The translations under genes and the position numbers were made by a program. Below the pieces are notes generated by a model that was not told the origin of the DNA, did no database searches, and worked only from the letters and a program-made list of their open reading frames with translations. A stretch of 57,265 bases of DNA from Pedobacter sp. UBA5917 (GTDB taxonomy: Bacteria; Bacteroidota; Bacteroidia; Sphingobacteriales; Sphingobacteriaceae): assembly GCF_002432345.1 (NCBI RefSeq), contig NZ_DJDT01000161.1, positions 1 to 57,265 of the forward strand. The letters run 5' to 3'. Below are positions 25,019-33,707 of the stretch, piece after piece; within the stretch, counting starts at the first letter, position 1, and each line of letters opens with the position of its first letter.

Positions 25019-25468
25019 TTATAGATTTTCTAAATCATTAATATCTTTTGCCCTAGCAGCCGATTTTTTGGCAAGTAAAAGGTCGTTATAGTTTATAGTT
25101 CTTATTTTTAATCCGTCTTCCTCAAAAAATATTGAATTTGGATAGCATTCATCAAAATTTAAACCTTTTACCATAATCATCAAATCAATTGATATTGGTG
25201 GACGACCGAAACTGAAAACTTCCCAATCTGGGTGATAGAGGAAATTTTCTTTGGTCATATCAAATACAGGCATTCCAAATTGAAAAAAAGCATTGAATAT
25301 CTTTCGATAATTTTCTTCCGTTCTTTCAACCCATATATCCATATCTCCAGTTGTACGTGAATATCCATGCAGTATTACTGAATATCCACCAACCAAAATG
25401 TATTTTACATTTTGACTGTTTAAAGCCTGAATAAATTCTCTGAAATCGTCATTGAAAATGTTTCCCAT
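25019..25468 (-). CDS. Nucleotidyltransferase-fold protein
   Basis: The 149-residue protein has a minimal nucleotidyltransferase core: VKYILVGGYSVILHGYSRTT, then GDMDIWVERTEENY (G-G ... D-x-D), and a third acidic position in ISIDLMIMV. This is the arrangement of stand-alone nucleotidyltransferases seen in MNT/AbiEii-like toxin-antitoxin or resistance modules. Its start overlaps the stop of the upstream 68-residue gene by 1 nt (TAATG), so the two are translationally coupled. No HEPN-type RxxxH motif appears in the partner. The function is unknown. Confidence 0.8.
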   Translation of the reverse strand: MGNIFNDDFREFIQALNSQNVKYILVGGYSVILHGYSRTTGDMDIWVERTEENYRKIFNAFFQFGMPVFDMTKENFLYHPDWEVFSFGRPPISIDLMIMVKGLNFDECYPNSIFFEEDGLKIRTINYNDLLLAKKSAARAKDINDLENL

Positions 25469-25674
25469 TATTTTCTACTTCTGACCGAAAATGCTAATTT
25501 ATCCATTTTTGGGGGAGTGTTTTCGGGATAGTTATAAGCAATACTGTTTAAATAGTTGGCAATCCTTAGCCGCTCTTGCCATGATAGATTTTTATAATAA
25601 ATCCGATCGGCTTTACTAGCTTCCTCTGCTGTTTGTGCACTAAATGCTGTTCTATCTAAACGGTACATATCCAA
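25468..25674 (-). CDS. Small hypothetical protein coupled to a nucleotidyltransferase
   Basis: The 68-residue protein MDMYRLDRTAFSAQTAEEAS... has a helical centre (SWQERLRIANYLNSIAYNY) and a basic end. Similar small ORFs preceding nucleotidyltransferase genes are common in Bacteroidetes, which supports it being real. It overlaps the nucleotidyltransferase start by one base. It could be the partner (antitoxin-like or DNA-binding) of a two-gene module. I recognise no named domain. Confidence 0.7.
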   Translation of the reverse strand: MDMYRLDRTAFSAQTAEEASKADRIYYKNLSWQERLRIANYLNSIAYNYPENTPPKMDKLAFSVRSRK

Positions 25675-25697
25675 ATATAAAAAATGTTTAGCCTGAT

Positions 25698-26255
25698 TTA
25701 ATGATTTGGATTCAATAATCCATAAATCTCACTATCAAGAAACTGGCCCCTAAAGTAATAATCCTGTTTAAAGTGTGCCTCTTTTACAAAGCCATGTTTG
25801 AGCAGCATCTGCCTTGAAGCATCGTTTTCTACGTTGATGTTTGCGCTGATGGTATGCAGGTTAACTTCTTCAAAACCAAAATCGATAGATCGTTTTAAAG
25901 CTTCGGAGATAATTCCCTTTCTCCAATAATCAGGATGCAGCATGTAACCGATCTCCGCGCGGTGGTTGGCAAAATCGGTACGCCAATAACCTACCGAACC
26001 TATCATTTGTTTGGGATTTTCTTTTAAGGCAATTACCCAGGCCAGGTTATCGCCATTTTCGTAGCCATTTCTGAAACGGGATATAAAATCTTTGATCTCA
26101 AAAATATCTTTTGGCCTTTCCCGGTCGATATATTTCATTACCGTTTCGTTGGTGCGCAGGGCAAAAAGTGCATCAGCATCTGCCAGTTCGTGTTCGCGGA
26201 GAATTAAACGTTCGGTTTCGAGTATGGGAAAATTTGTGAAATTTAAGGTTAGCAT
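25698..26255 (-). CDS. GNAT family N-acetyltransferase (RimJ/RimL-like)
   Basis: The 185-residue acetyltransferase has the RimL-type layout. It starts with LETERLILREHELADADALF, then has WVIALKENPKQMIGSVGYW, the acetyl-CoA-binding stretch IGYMLHPDYWRKGIISEALK and NVENDASRQMLLKHGFVKE. Family members acetylate protein N termini, amino acids or antibiotics; the substrate here is unknown. A 23-nt gap separates its end from the small gene at 25674, so the three genes may be co-transcribed. The upstream gap holds a long inverted repeat element (26274-26451). Confidence 0.93.
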   Translation of the reverse strand: MLTLNFTNFPILETERLILREHELADADALFALRTNETVMKYIDRERPKDIFEIKDFISRFRNGYENGDNLAWVIALKENPKQMIGSVGYWRTDFANHRAEIGYMLHPDYWRKGIISEALKRSIDFGFEEVNLHTISANINVENDASRQMLLKHGFVKEAHFKQDYYFRGQFLDSEIYGLLNPNH

Positions 26256-26273
26256 TTTTAAATTTAAGAGATT

Positions 26274-26451
26274 AACCGCAAAGCAAGCAAAGTTTTTCGC
26301 GAAGTATACAAAGTTTTATTTTACCACAGAGAACAAAGAGAGTATCACAGAGGACACTAAGTTGATGTTTTTCAATCAGGCCCGGTGTGCTCGGTGGTTA
26401 TTTTACAGTGGGCTTAGCGCCCTTTGCGATTTACTTTATTTCTTTGCGGTT
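26274..26451. repeat. Inverted repeat element with AACCGCAAAG ends
   Basis: The ends AACCGCAAAG (26274-26283) and CTTTGCGGTT (26442-26451) are perfect inverted copies flanking about 158 nt. The inner part contains ACCACAGAG and ATCACAGAGGACACT motifs of a type widespread between Bacteroidetes genes. It encodes no protein and may be a small non-autonomous element or extragenic palindrome. Confidence 0.65.
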
Positions 26452-26456
26452 GGAAC

Positions 26457-29312
26457 CTACTTCCCAAACAAAGTTTTATAAATAGAGTATTTGTAATTAT
26501 CCTCCACTGCGCTGGCCACAAAATAAGGAGCTTCGAAAAGTTCAGTGAGTTTTTTTCTTAATTCGGTAAGGAATTCGGGTTTGATTTCCTCTAAATAAGT
26601 GCCTGATAAATTTTGCCTGCCCGATTTAAACCAAACGCCATCTACACTCATGGTTTTTACCACATACAAATTCGGTTCTACAAAGCTTTTGCCCGAAAAT
26701 TGTTCGTAAGCATAAGTGTACAATAAAGTTTGGATCAGCGCTTTGTTGATATGTTTGCCGTCTGAATTGAAAAGTTCGGGTATATCTTTAAAGGTTAATT
26801 TATCACTTCCGGTTTTATAATCGATAATTTTGGTTACGCCATCTTTTACATCTACTCTATCGATAAACCCAAATATTTTAACGCTGGCTTCTTTTCCCTT
26901 TAGCGGGAAACTGATTTCGGCTTCTACCTTCTGCTCAAGACTAATAATATGGAAAGGAGTTTGGGCCTCATCCTGATTTAAAATAATGTTTACATAGGCA
27001 TCAACAATCGATAAAATTACCTTTTGCATACCCTTGTATTCCATCACCGTATCGGGATTTTTAAACATCACCGCATTAAATCCTTTCTGGATCAATGTGG
27101 GTATCTGTTTCCGTTTCTCTTTGATCCGTTCTGCAGTAATTTCTGCCGATCTTAAGTCCTCATAGAAATACTCCATCACTTTGTGCAGAATAGACCCGAT
27201 TTCGTTGGCTTCTACCACGGCACTTATCTCTTTCGGCTCTTTAATGCCTGCAATATAATTGAAAAAGAAATCGATGGGGTTGGAGATATATTGGGTAAGT
27301 GCCGATGGAGAAAGTACCTTCTTTTTATCGAGATATTTTTGAAGGGTTTCCTGAATAAAGGCATTATTGGTTTTCTCGATCTTTACCTCTTTAAAAGCTT
27401 CGGTTTTTACTTCCAGATTAAGCTCATTGTAGGTGAATTCGAAACCACTTTCGTATTCGAGCTGTTTTAAAATCCTGCTGGCTTCGCCCGAAGTAGATTC
27501 GTCTGTCAAACTGTTATAGATAAAATTGATATTGTTTGCCCTTTGTAATAGACGGTACACCATGTAGGATGAAATGGCATCAAGATTTTCTAATACGGGA
27601 AGACCATAAACGCGACGGATAGAATCAGGAATGAAACTATTGCCAATAGATGATTTTGGGATAATGCCTTCATTGAAACCCAGAATAAGCACCTTATCGA
27701 AGTTTAGGTTCCGGGTTTCGAGTAATCCCATTACCTGGATGCCGTTGAGCGGGTCGCCTGAAAGCGGTACAGCAATGGCCTGTAGTGACTTTTGAACAAG
27801 ATAAATTACAAAAGGAATTTCCTCTTTGCCAATGTGGTTACTAAAAGTATCGTGTAGCCTGTTTAATTCCTGTATGGTTTTTACGAATAGTTCTGCATCG
27901 ATTTTTTTGAGTGTTTTTGCATTCGACAAACGGGTTAATACATAATCAAGCACATCGAGTAAATTGGTGACCACATGCTGCGGATCGTCGATTTTTTTAT
28001 AAAAAGCCTCGAATAATCCACTTTGACGCAATAAACGTTTGTGGTCTATCTCGACCTGGTTTTCTTCCAATAATGCGGTTAAAATTTTATCCCGCATTTT
28101 TTGGCTGAGGCCTGTTAAAGGGTGGGTTAAAAAGGCCTCTACATTTTTATAGCTCACTTTATCGCGCTGTAAAATCTCCAGCTGACTGCCCAGCCACAAA
28201 TCAACCAAACCAAAAATACTGGAGGTTGACAGGGCAAAACCCATGGTTACGTTAAGGTCGATTTCTTTTCCGTTTAGGGATGTTGGAATGGTTTGTAAAG
28301 TAGGTATCAACAAACTTTCATCGGCCAAAACCACTACTGTTTTTCCAACGGTTTCGGCGGATGTGTAATCTTCTTCCAGAATATTGTTTAAAATTTTGGC
28401 CTGGGCGGATTGTCCCTGAACCTTAAAAACATTTACATGGTGCGGGGCAGATTTCATTAAACTTTTCTGGTTGGCAAATTCATTTTTCAAGCCAAGCTGA
28501 TTGATGGCTTTACGTAAAAACAAACCTGCTTCCTGCGAAACATCGTCTAAATAATAGGTGTCGGCATCAAAATAAAACAAGGCTTTACCAGCTTCCTGTA
28601 ATTGGGTAAATATTTTAGCTTCAGCACTGCTCAAAGCATTAAAGCCAACGAAAATGATTTTCCCTTTATCAAAATTGGAAATAAATTCCTGATGGTTGGT
28701 AATGTCGCCGGCCAGGAAACGGTAAATAGAGCCATTGGTTAAATAACCCTGCTCTTTAAGCGTATCATGGAATTTATGGTAAAGCTTGGGCATTCTGCGC
28801 CACATTTTGATGAACAGTTCCTGCTGTTTTTTATGCTTTCCCTCGGAGTAGGAAGTCCAGAACTGGGCAAGAAACTCGTATTGCTCGGTACTTAAGTAAT
28901 CAAAATCTTTATTGATTACCGAAATATCTTCCAGATCGCGGTATAGCTTTTCTGCATCTACCAGATCAGCATCAATCTGGCTAAAATCACTCAGAATAAT
29001 CTTAGCTAAAGGAAAAAACTTATGACTGGATATATTTTCGAGTTTTTCTTCTGCCAGGAGCTGGTTGTAGATCCTATGTAGCGTGAAAAACTGCAGGTAA
29101 AAATCGGCAATTTTATAACTGGTAGAGCTGGCAAAGAATTCCTGTATGGTAAAAAATGACGGGCTAAAAAATGGTTTGCTGATAATATCGGCAAAGTGTT
29201 TCTGTAAATAAGCAGATGGACGTTTGTTGTTAAAAACAATGGCGCAATTTTCGAGCTGATTCCCAAACCGGGCAACTAAATCTTCGGCAACTTCCTGTAA
29301 AAATGGTTTCAT
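26457..29312 (-). CDS. AddB-like PD-(D/E)XK nuclease subunit
   Basis: This 951-residue protein is the second large subunit of an AddAB/RexAB-type helicase-nuclease that resects double-strand breaks. It has an inactivated-helicase-like N-terminal and middle part (for example DKVLILGFNEGIIP near residue 530). The C-terminal nuclease domain (about 675-900) shows LSPSALTQYISNPIDFFFNY, GSILHKVMEYFY, GFIDRVDVKDG and the catalytic KIIDYKTGS (D and K). Neither an intact Walker A nor obvious Fe-S cysteines was noticed. It follows yhcG by 10 nt; the helicase partner lies just beyond yhcG, supporting one functional unit. Confidence 0.87.
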   Translation of the reverse strand: MKPFLQEVAEDLVARFGNQLENCAIVFNNKRPSAYLQKHFADIISKPFFSPSFFTIQEFFASSTSYKIADFYLQFFTLHRIYNQLLAEEKLENISSHKFFPLAKIILSDFSQIDADLVDAEKLYRDLEDISVINKDFDYLSTEQYEFLAQFWTSYSEGKHKKQQELFIKMWRRMPKLYHKFHDTLKEQGYLTNGSIYRFLAGDITNHQEFISNFDKGKIIFVGFNALSSAEAKIFTQLQEAGKALFYFDADTYYLDDVSQEAGLFLRKAINQLGLKNEFANQKSLMKSAPHHVNVFKVQGQSAQAKILNNILEEDYTSAETVGKTVVVLADESLLIPTLQTIPTSLNGKEIDLNVTMGFALSTSSIFGLVDLWLGSQLEILQRDKVSYKNVEAFLTHPLTGLSQKMRDKILTALLEENQVEIDHKRLLRQSGLFEAFYKKIDDPQHVVTNLLDVLDYVLTRLSNAKTLKKIDAELFVKTIQELNRLHDTFSNHIGKEEIPFVIYLVQKSLQAIAVPLSGDPLNGIQVMGLLETRNLNFDKVLILGFNEGIIPKSSIGNSFIPDSIRRVYGLPVLENLDAISSYMVYRLLQRANNINFIYNSLTDESTSGEASRILKQLEYESGFEFTYNELNLEVKTEAFKEVKIEKTNNAFIQETLQKYLDKKKVLSPSALTQYISNPIDFFFNYIAGIKEPKEISAVVEANEIGSILHKVMEYFYEDLRSAEITAERIKEKRKQIPTLIQKGFNAVMFKNPDTVMEYKGMQKVILSIVDAYVNIILNQDEAQTPFHIISLEQKVEAEISFPLKGKEASVKIFGFIDRVDVKDGVTKIIDYKTGSDKLTFKDIPELFNSDGKHINKALIQTLLYTYAYEQFSGKSFVEPNLYVVKTMSVDGVWFKSGRQNLSGTYLEEIKPEFLTELRKKLTELFEAPYFVASAVEDNYKYSIYKTLFGK

Positions 29313-29322
29313 GTATGGCGTT

Positions 29323-30408
29323 TTAATAGTTGCCCTGGTTTTTTAATTGCAATTCGATAATAGCTTTATCGTTTTCAATCCAATCTGCCAGCTGTTTCTC
29401 TGTAGGCAAGTACATCTGGTATTTTGACGCGAATAACTGTTTACTATCTTTCAACATCGAATATTTAACAACAGTTTCTTCTTTATCGGTGCAAAGAATA
29501 ATGCCAATTGTTGGATTATCATTTTCCTGTTTCTTTAAATCATCAAACATTTTGATATACATATCCATTTGACCAACATCCTGATGGGTAAGTTTATTGG
29601 TTTTTAAATCAAATAACACAAAACATTTAAGGATATAATTGTAGAAAACCAGATCAATATAAAAATGGCTGGTTTCAGTGCTTATTCTAAACTGTCTGCC
29701 TACAAAAGAAAAGCCTTTGCCCAGCTCTAATAAAAATTGCTGAAGATGATTAATTATCCTGGTTTCTATTTCTTTCTCATTTAATTTTGAAGGTTCTTCT
29801 ATTTTTAGAAATTCTAAAACATAGGGATCTTTAATGAAATTTTCAGAAAGCTGTACTTCATTAATGACAGGTTTTGATTCTTTCTGATTAGATAGTAACC
29901 TTTGAAAATATGATGAATTAATATTTCTTTCCAGTTCCCTTGAGCTCCATTGCTGGCTTTCTGCTTCACTTAAATAATATGCCCTTGCCTGCGCGTCATC
30001 AACCCTCATGATTAGTCGGTGATGTGTCCAGCTCAAATTGCTACGCAGTGCGTATGATATTTCATTTTGTTGATTATCAGTGGTTTCCAATTTCCTACGC
30101 AGTGCGTAGGAAATTGGATTATTTAAGTTTTCAATATCTGAATAGGTAAGGTAGAATTTTCTGAAACTTTCTAACGTTGCTACAGAGAAGCCTTTGCCAA
30201 ATTCTGAAGATAGTTTTTTTGACAACGTTTTAATAACTTCTTTTCCATAAGTCGCTTTTACATTCCCCTCTTGCTCATTTTCTACTATTTCTTTCCCAAC
30301 CTGCCAATAGGAAATCACCATGGCCGTATTAACCGCTCGGTAAGCGTCGGTTCTATATCTTTTCAGTATATTTAATATGTTGCCGTATAAATCGTTTGCT
30401 TTTTCCAT
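29323..30408 (-). CDS. YhcG-type PDDEXK nuclease (DUF1016)
   Basis: The 361-residue protein has the DUF1016 N-terminal domain (about 5-160; AVNTAMVISYWQVGKEIV, then FGKGFSVATLESFRKFYL and SNLSWTHHRLIMRVDD) and the C-terminal PDDEXK nuclease domain (about 190-340; GFSFVGRQFRISTETSHFYI, DLVFYNYILKCFVLFDLK). Between them a segment repeats ISYALR twice (about 98-120), encoded by palindromic DNA. It starts 1 nt after the stop of the AddA-like gene and ends 10 nt before the AddB-like gene, so it is embedded in the repair operon. YhcG proteins are often linked to restriction-modification or mobile DNA. A role with AddAB is only inferred. Confidence 0.88.
   Translation of the reverse strand: MEKANDLYGNILNILKRYRTDAYRAVNTAMVISYWQVGKEIVENEQEGNVKATYGKEVIKTLSKKLSSEFGKGFSVATLESFRKFYLTYSDIENLNNPISYALRRKLETTDNQQNEISYALRSNLSWTHHRLIMRVDDAQARAYYLSEAESQQWSSRELERNINSSYFQRLLSNQKESKPVINEVQLSENFIKDPYVLEFLKIEEPSKLNEKEIETRIINHLQQFLLELGKGFSFVGRQFRISTETSHFYIDLVFYNYILKCFVLFDLKTNKLTHQDVGQMDMYIKMFDDLKKQENDNPTIGIILCTDKEETVVKYSMLKDSKQLFASKYQMYLPTEKQLADWIENDKAIIELQLKNQGNY
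30089..30119. repeat. Perfect 31-nt palindrome inside yhcG
   Basis: CCAATTTCCTACGCA and its exact reverse complement TGCGTAGGAAATTGG flank a single central G. A related half, CTACGCAGTGCGTATGATAT, lies just upstream on the plus strand (about 30041). The palindrome is in frame and encodes part of the repeated ISYALRRKLET segment. Confidence 0.75.
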
Positions 30409-30409
30409 A

Positions 30410-33400
30410 TTACACTAATTTCAATTTGCCTTTAACTGCGTAGAAAAGATAGGTTTTAATATTTTGATAGCCCATTTCAGTAAGTAATATCCGGTAGTTA
30501 TTTACCTGTTCGATGTGTTTGTCGCTTTCTTCGAGTGTAAATTTATAATCGAGGATGATTACCTCATCTGCATTGATCAAAACCCGATCGGGGCGGTGCA
30601 TCTTTCCATTGGCATCAATAATATTTTTCTCTACAATGCTTTCGCTCGCTTTACCTAAAATCTCCTTAAGCTCGGGATTATTCAATACCTCAAGTGCCGA
30701 GGTGATTAATTTCTGCTTTTCTTCTTCTTTGATAATGCCCTGCAGCACCAGGTTGGTGGTATAATCGTCAACTTCTTTCCGGGTGCTGGCACTGGCCAGA
30801 ATATCGTGTAATAAAGAGCCTTTTCTACCTGATTTTTCGATATTAACCAGATGTTTTAAATGCTTTTCTTCTGATGGGATATAAAGCTCTGATAAACGCG
30901 TTGTGGTTGGATAAGTATTTAAGTTGATAAAATTCGATTCTTCGGCTTTACCTTTAACATTTACGTATTCCACAATTTCGTACACACCGTTTTCATCAAA
31001 CTGCTCATCGAAAGTAAAATTGATTACATCACCCATGTTGGATAATTTCAATTCCTTTTTGGCCATTGTAGCGATGTACAGGTAATCTTTAGAACGTGTA
31101 GTGGCCACATAGAGCATATTTAGTGCATCCATGTTATTGTAAAGCAGCTCTTCGTAATAAGCTTTTGCAATTGCCGAATCGGCTAAGGCTTCGTTATATT
31201 TTAACGGAATACCTTTCAGCTCTTTATAAACTGTTTCTTCTGAAGATACCCAGAAAGTGCTGTTGGGTTTGCCTTTGATTTCCCAGTTGCAAAAAGGAAC
31301 AAAAACAGCCCTGAAAGCTAAGCCTTTCGATTTGTGGATGGTTATAATTTGTATGGCATCGGCACCTTCGGGCGAAGGCAATGATTTTTTGATACCATCT
31401 TCTTCCCACCAGGTTAAAAATGAAATAATGCCTTTTTCACCAAGTTTTCCGGCAGAAGCGGTAAGGTCCCTAAAAGCCAATAAGTAGGGGAGGTTTGCTG
31501 TCAGGTTTTTTAAACCATAACTTTCAATCAAAATCTCAACCAGTTCGGCCAATGGAAGCTGTAGCCAGCTTTGCCAGTTCTCGCATAAAGCAACGGGCAA
31601 AACCGCAGTAAGTGTATTTAAAGGTTTATTGGTGAGGTTAAGGTAATAATTGGCATCAATCTCTTTTTCGTGCAAAGAATGATAAAGTGCAATACAATTG
31701 GCTTTGTAAAGTGCCGTTTGCGTTTCTAAACCAATCAGCACTTTTAAGGTGTTAATGATCAGTTGTATCGCCGAGTTGTTCGAAATCAATAGGGCGTCGC
31801 CCGATAAAACCGGCAATTTGTGCTCCATTAATTTTTTAACGGTTAATAAAGCTTCACTGTTCGATCGTACTAAAATGGCAATATCTTTCAGTGCGTATTG
31901 CTGTTCGTTTTTAAGGTGGTTTATTTCTTCAACAATATCATCCAGGGCAATATCTCTAAAAACGGTTTCGGTAAAACGCGCTTCGTTCGGGGCATGATCT
32001 TTACCAAACTTTTTGATTTTTATAGTTCCACCTTTTAGCGTATTACCTGCGAAATTTTGGGTCGATCCGCCATAAATATCGGTAATAATCTGCTGATAAT
32101 GCTGGTCCTGCCACCATTTTGAGATACTGTCGGGTTTAGTAGCCAGGTTTTCATTCAGCTCATTCTGCAGCGTTAATGGAATTGCCTTATAAAGAAAGTT
32201 ATTGAAACTGATGATGTTTTCGGTACTCCGGTAATTTTCTTCCAAACTTTCTTCTAATACATTTTCCGCACCAACATCAAGTTTGGCATGTTTATGCAAA
32301 ATATTCCAGTCGCCATTACGCCACCGGTAGATAGATTGTTTGGTATCGCCAACAATCAGGTGATCGATCAGATTCTCACTCGGTGTAGCCATTGCGTTGG
32401 TCAATAGTGATTTAAAACTTCCCCACTGACTGGTAGAAGTATCCTGAAATTCGTCGAAGAGAAAATTGCGGTAACGGTTGCCCACTTTTTCCCAGATAAA
32501 GGAAGGATTATCGCCTGCATCTTCGGTAATTCCGGAAATCAGTTTTTGTGCGTCGCTGATCAGAAGGTTATCGTTTTCGGCCCTGTATTCTTTCAAAAGC
32601 ACAGCAATTTCCTGCATCAACCTTAAATAATAAAGGTTTTTATTAAAGGCGATGGCTAAACTATAATTCGGCAGATGTGTTAAATAATGTGTTTTTAACT
32701 TCTGTAATATTGGGTTTACCGTATCGTAAGCTTCGGGAAAGTTGGCATTTTTTTGGAACCACTCATCTGGTTCATCGATTAAATTAAAAAGCGGTTCAAT
32801 TTTGGAGAAATCGCCCCTTGCAACAAGGACAATTTTAGCCAGGGCACTTCTTGATTTGCCTTTAAGGTGTTCGGTTTCTACTCCGATTACATTCAGGGCT
32901 TCGTTTGCTTCTGTTGCCAGCGAAACCAGTTCTTCTTCAAAGTTTTTGATTTCTGCCTTGGTAACACTGATGTATTTTTTGAATAATTCGTCAATATTTT
33001 CTAAACCGAGGGCACTTACCGCATCTTCGAAAATCTGGAAACGTTCGGAGAAAATTTCGCCGATGAGGTTATAAAGCTCGAATTTATAGTTCCAGCTTTT
33101 ATTATCGCTAATGCGTTCGATGGCCAGATCGATAATCCATTGTAAAAGCTGTTTGTTATGATCTAAAGCTTCGTCGAGTTTGTTTACGAGGTCATCTTTT
33201 ACCTTATCATAATTCATTTCTAAATTATAATCGGCGTTGAGCCCCAGTTCGAAAGCAAAACCGCGGATTACTTTTTGCACAAAGCCATCGATGGTGCTTA
33301 CCGAAAAACGGCTGTAATCGTGCAGAATTTTACGGTAAATCTTATCTGCTTTGAACTGTAGTTCCTGCGGGCTTAATATCGGATAGGCTTTTAAAATCAG

Positions 33401-33628
33401 TATCCGATAGTCGTCTATCTTTTTTGATGGATTGCCCTTTGCCAGTCCTAGCAATACCTCCAAAATCCTCGTTTTCATTTCCTCCGTGGCCTTATTGGTA
33501 AAGGTTACTGCTAAAATTTCGCGGTATTTATTGTCGCCACTAAAAAGCAGGGTAAGGTAATGTGCAGTTAAGCTGAACGTTTTACCAGAACCTGCGGAGG
33601 CCTGAAGAATTTTGAGGGGTTGGGGCAT
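30410..33628 (-). CDS. AddA-like UvrD/Rep helicase-nuclease subunit
   Basis: The 1072-residue protein has helicase motif I at the very N terminus (LQASAGSGKTFSLTAHYL, about 7-24). Motif Ia follows in AVTFTNKATEEMK, motif II in FLFDEFQDTSTSQW, DTKQSIYRWR, and later ITIHKSKGLAF and LYVATTRSKDYLYI. A C-terminal RecB-type nuclease part contains GSLLHDILA, RPDRVLINADEVIILDYKFT. This is a UvrD-family helicase with a fused nuclease, the AddA/RecB pattern. With the AddB-like protein it would form the double-strand-break resection enzyme. It is first of a tight three-gene run with yhcG. Confidence 0.92.
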   Translation of the reverse strand: MPQPLKILQASAGSGKTFSLTAHYLTLLFSGDNKYREILAVTFTNKATEEMKTRILEVLLGLAKGNPSKKIDDYRILILKAYPILSPQELQFKADKIYRKILHDYSRFSVSTIDGFVQKVIRGFAFELGLNADYNLEMNYDKVKDDLVNKLDEALDHNKQLLQWIIDLAIERISDNKSWNYKFELYNLIGEIFSERFQIFEDAVSALGLENIDELFKKYISVTKAEIKNFEEELVSLATEANEALNVIGVETEHLKGKSRSALAKIVLVARGDFSKIEPLFNLIDEPDEWFQKNANFPEAYDTVNPILQKLKTHYLTHLPNYSLAIAFNKNLYYLRLMQEIAVLLKEYRAENDNLLISDAQKLISGITEDAGDNPSFIWEKVGNRYRNFLFDEFQDTSTSQWGSFKSLLTNAMATPSENLIDHLIVGDTKQSIYRWRNGDWNILHKHAKLDVGAENVLEESLEENYRSTENIISFNNFLYKAIPLTLQNELNENLATKPDSISKWWQDQHYQQIITDIYGGSTQNFAGNTLKGGTIKIKKFGKDHAPNEARFTETVFRDIALDDIVEEINHLKNEQQYALKDIAILVRSNSEALLTVKKLMEHKLPVLSGDALLISNNSAIQLIINTLKVLIGLETQTALYKANCIALYHSLHEKEIDANYYLNLTNKPLNTLTAVLPVALCENWQSWLQLPLAELVEILIESYGLKNLTANLPYLLAFRDLTASAGKLGEKGIISFLTWWEEDGIKKSLPSPEGADAIQIITIHKSKGLAFRAVFVPFCNWEIKGKPNSTFWVSSEETVYKELKGIPLKYNEALADSAIAKAYYEELLYNNMDALNMLYVATTRSKDYLYIATMAKKELKLSNMGDVINFTFDEQFDENGVYEIVEYVNVKGKAEESNFINLNTYPTTTRLSELYIPSEEKHLKHLVNIEKSGRKGSLLHDILASASTRKEVDDYTTNLVLQGIIKEEEKQKLITSALEVLNNPELKEILGKASESIVEKNIIDANGKMHRPDRVLINADEVIILDYKFTLEESDKHIEQVNNYRILLTEMGYQNIKTYLFYAVKGKLKLV

Positions 33629-33707
33629 AGTGTGATATTTCTCGGAAATTTAAACTTACAACAATTTAAAATTTTCCCGAAATCATGATATCAACAATTC
33701 GTCCCGT

